Shown here piece after piece: positions 5,221 to 5,347 of a stretch of 5,347 nt of DNA. The notes below the pieces were generated by a model that saw only the letters and a program-made list of their open reading frames with translations, was not told where the DNA came from and ran no database searches. The stretch's first letter is position 1, and each line of letters starts with the position of its first letter. A program made the position numbers and the translations under genes. This DNA comes from Balneolaceae bacterium (GTDB lineage: Bacteria > Bacteroidota > Rhodothermia > Balneolales > Balneolaceae), in assembly GCA_007118525.1 (NCBI GenBank), contig SKRK01000297.1:1-5347 (forward strand). Reading direction: 5' to 3'.

Positions 5221-5347
5221 ATGGACCCTATTGCACACACACTATTCGGCGCTACGATGGCCGAAGCCGGCCTCAAGCGAAAAACTGCGCTGGCAACAGC
5301 CACCTTACTTATCGGGGCGAATATTCCTGATATTGATGGCCTTGCCA
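5221..5347 (+). CDS. Membrane-bound metal-dependent hydrolase, YdjM family (PF04307), 3' truncated
   Basis: ATG 5221 opens a frame that runs off the window after 42 codons. The start MDPIAHTLFGATMAEAGLKR is characteristic of PF04307 (YdjM, formerly DUF457), with the early His of HTLFGA. The ATATLLIGANIPDIDGLA segment holds the conserved N-x-P-D-I-D motif after the first membrane helix; these His and Asp residues are the presumed metal ligands. Family members are multi-span inner-membrane proteins annotated as metal-dependent hydrolases; E. coli YdjM is LexA-controlled, but no LexA-like site is visible here. In-frame TGA 5173-5175 and the lack of another ATG fix the start; no Shine-Dalgarno is evident. 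Most of the protein lies outside the window. Confidence 0.85.
   Translation, partial: MDPIAHTLFGATMAEAGLKRKTALATATLLIGANIPDIDGLA

Noticed and set aside
5070..5330. 86-codon plus-strand frame across the gap and the YdjM-like start
   Set aside because: It overlaps the YdjM-like coding start in another frame; the latter has the conserved HTLFGA and NIPDID motifs.

Overview
The window is a bacterial chromosomal segment of moderate GC content with AT-rich gaps. Most of its genes lack a good Shine-Dalgarno site. Together with the protein types (an SGL-type glucoamylase-like protein, a STAS/SEC14 protein, a DUF4143 ATPase and a YdjM-type membrane protein), this suggests a member of the Bacteroidota or a relative such as Balneolota/Rhodothermota. 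That placement is an inference; no rRNA or other marker gene is present.

Layout, left to right. A 3' gene end (1-144) of uncertain identity is followed by a 32-codon ORF (235-333) that looks like a stump of a ribbon-helix-helix-type antitoxin. Next is a complete glucoamylase-like (PF10091/GH144-related) gene (344-1639). A gap with two tiny overlapping hydrophobic ORFs (1696-1844) leads to a SpoIIAA-like STAS/SEC14 protein (1875-2225) and a SAM-dependent methyltransferase (2450-3082). The methyltransferase converges on a minus-strand, single-span SHOCT membrane protein (3143-3421), with a hairpin between them. A 439-bp gap (3422-3860) ends in an array of three imperfect 24-bp palindromes set exactly 33 bp apart. 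The array lies directly before an AAA_14/DUF4143 ATPase with a PD-(D/E)XK-like C-terminus (3861-4997). The window closes with the first 42 codons of a YdjM-family membrane protein (5221 onward).

The genes do not form one obvious pathway. Spacings of over 200 bp and separate upstream signals suggest mostly monocistronic units. The accessory-looking part is the stretch around the ATPase and the gene relics in the gaps. The observation most worth following is the 33-bp-pitch palindrome array, whose last unit overlaps the likely promoter/leader and an SD-like AAGGAG of the ATPase gene. It looks like an operator array or a structured leader for autoregulation, and I do not recognise it as a described element.
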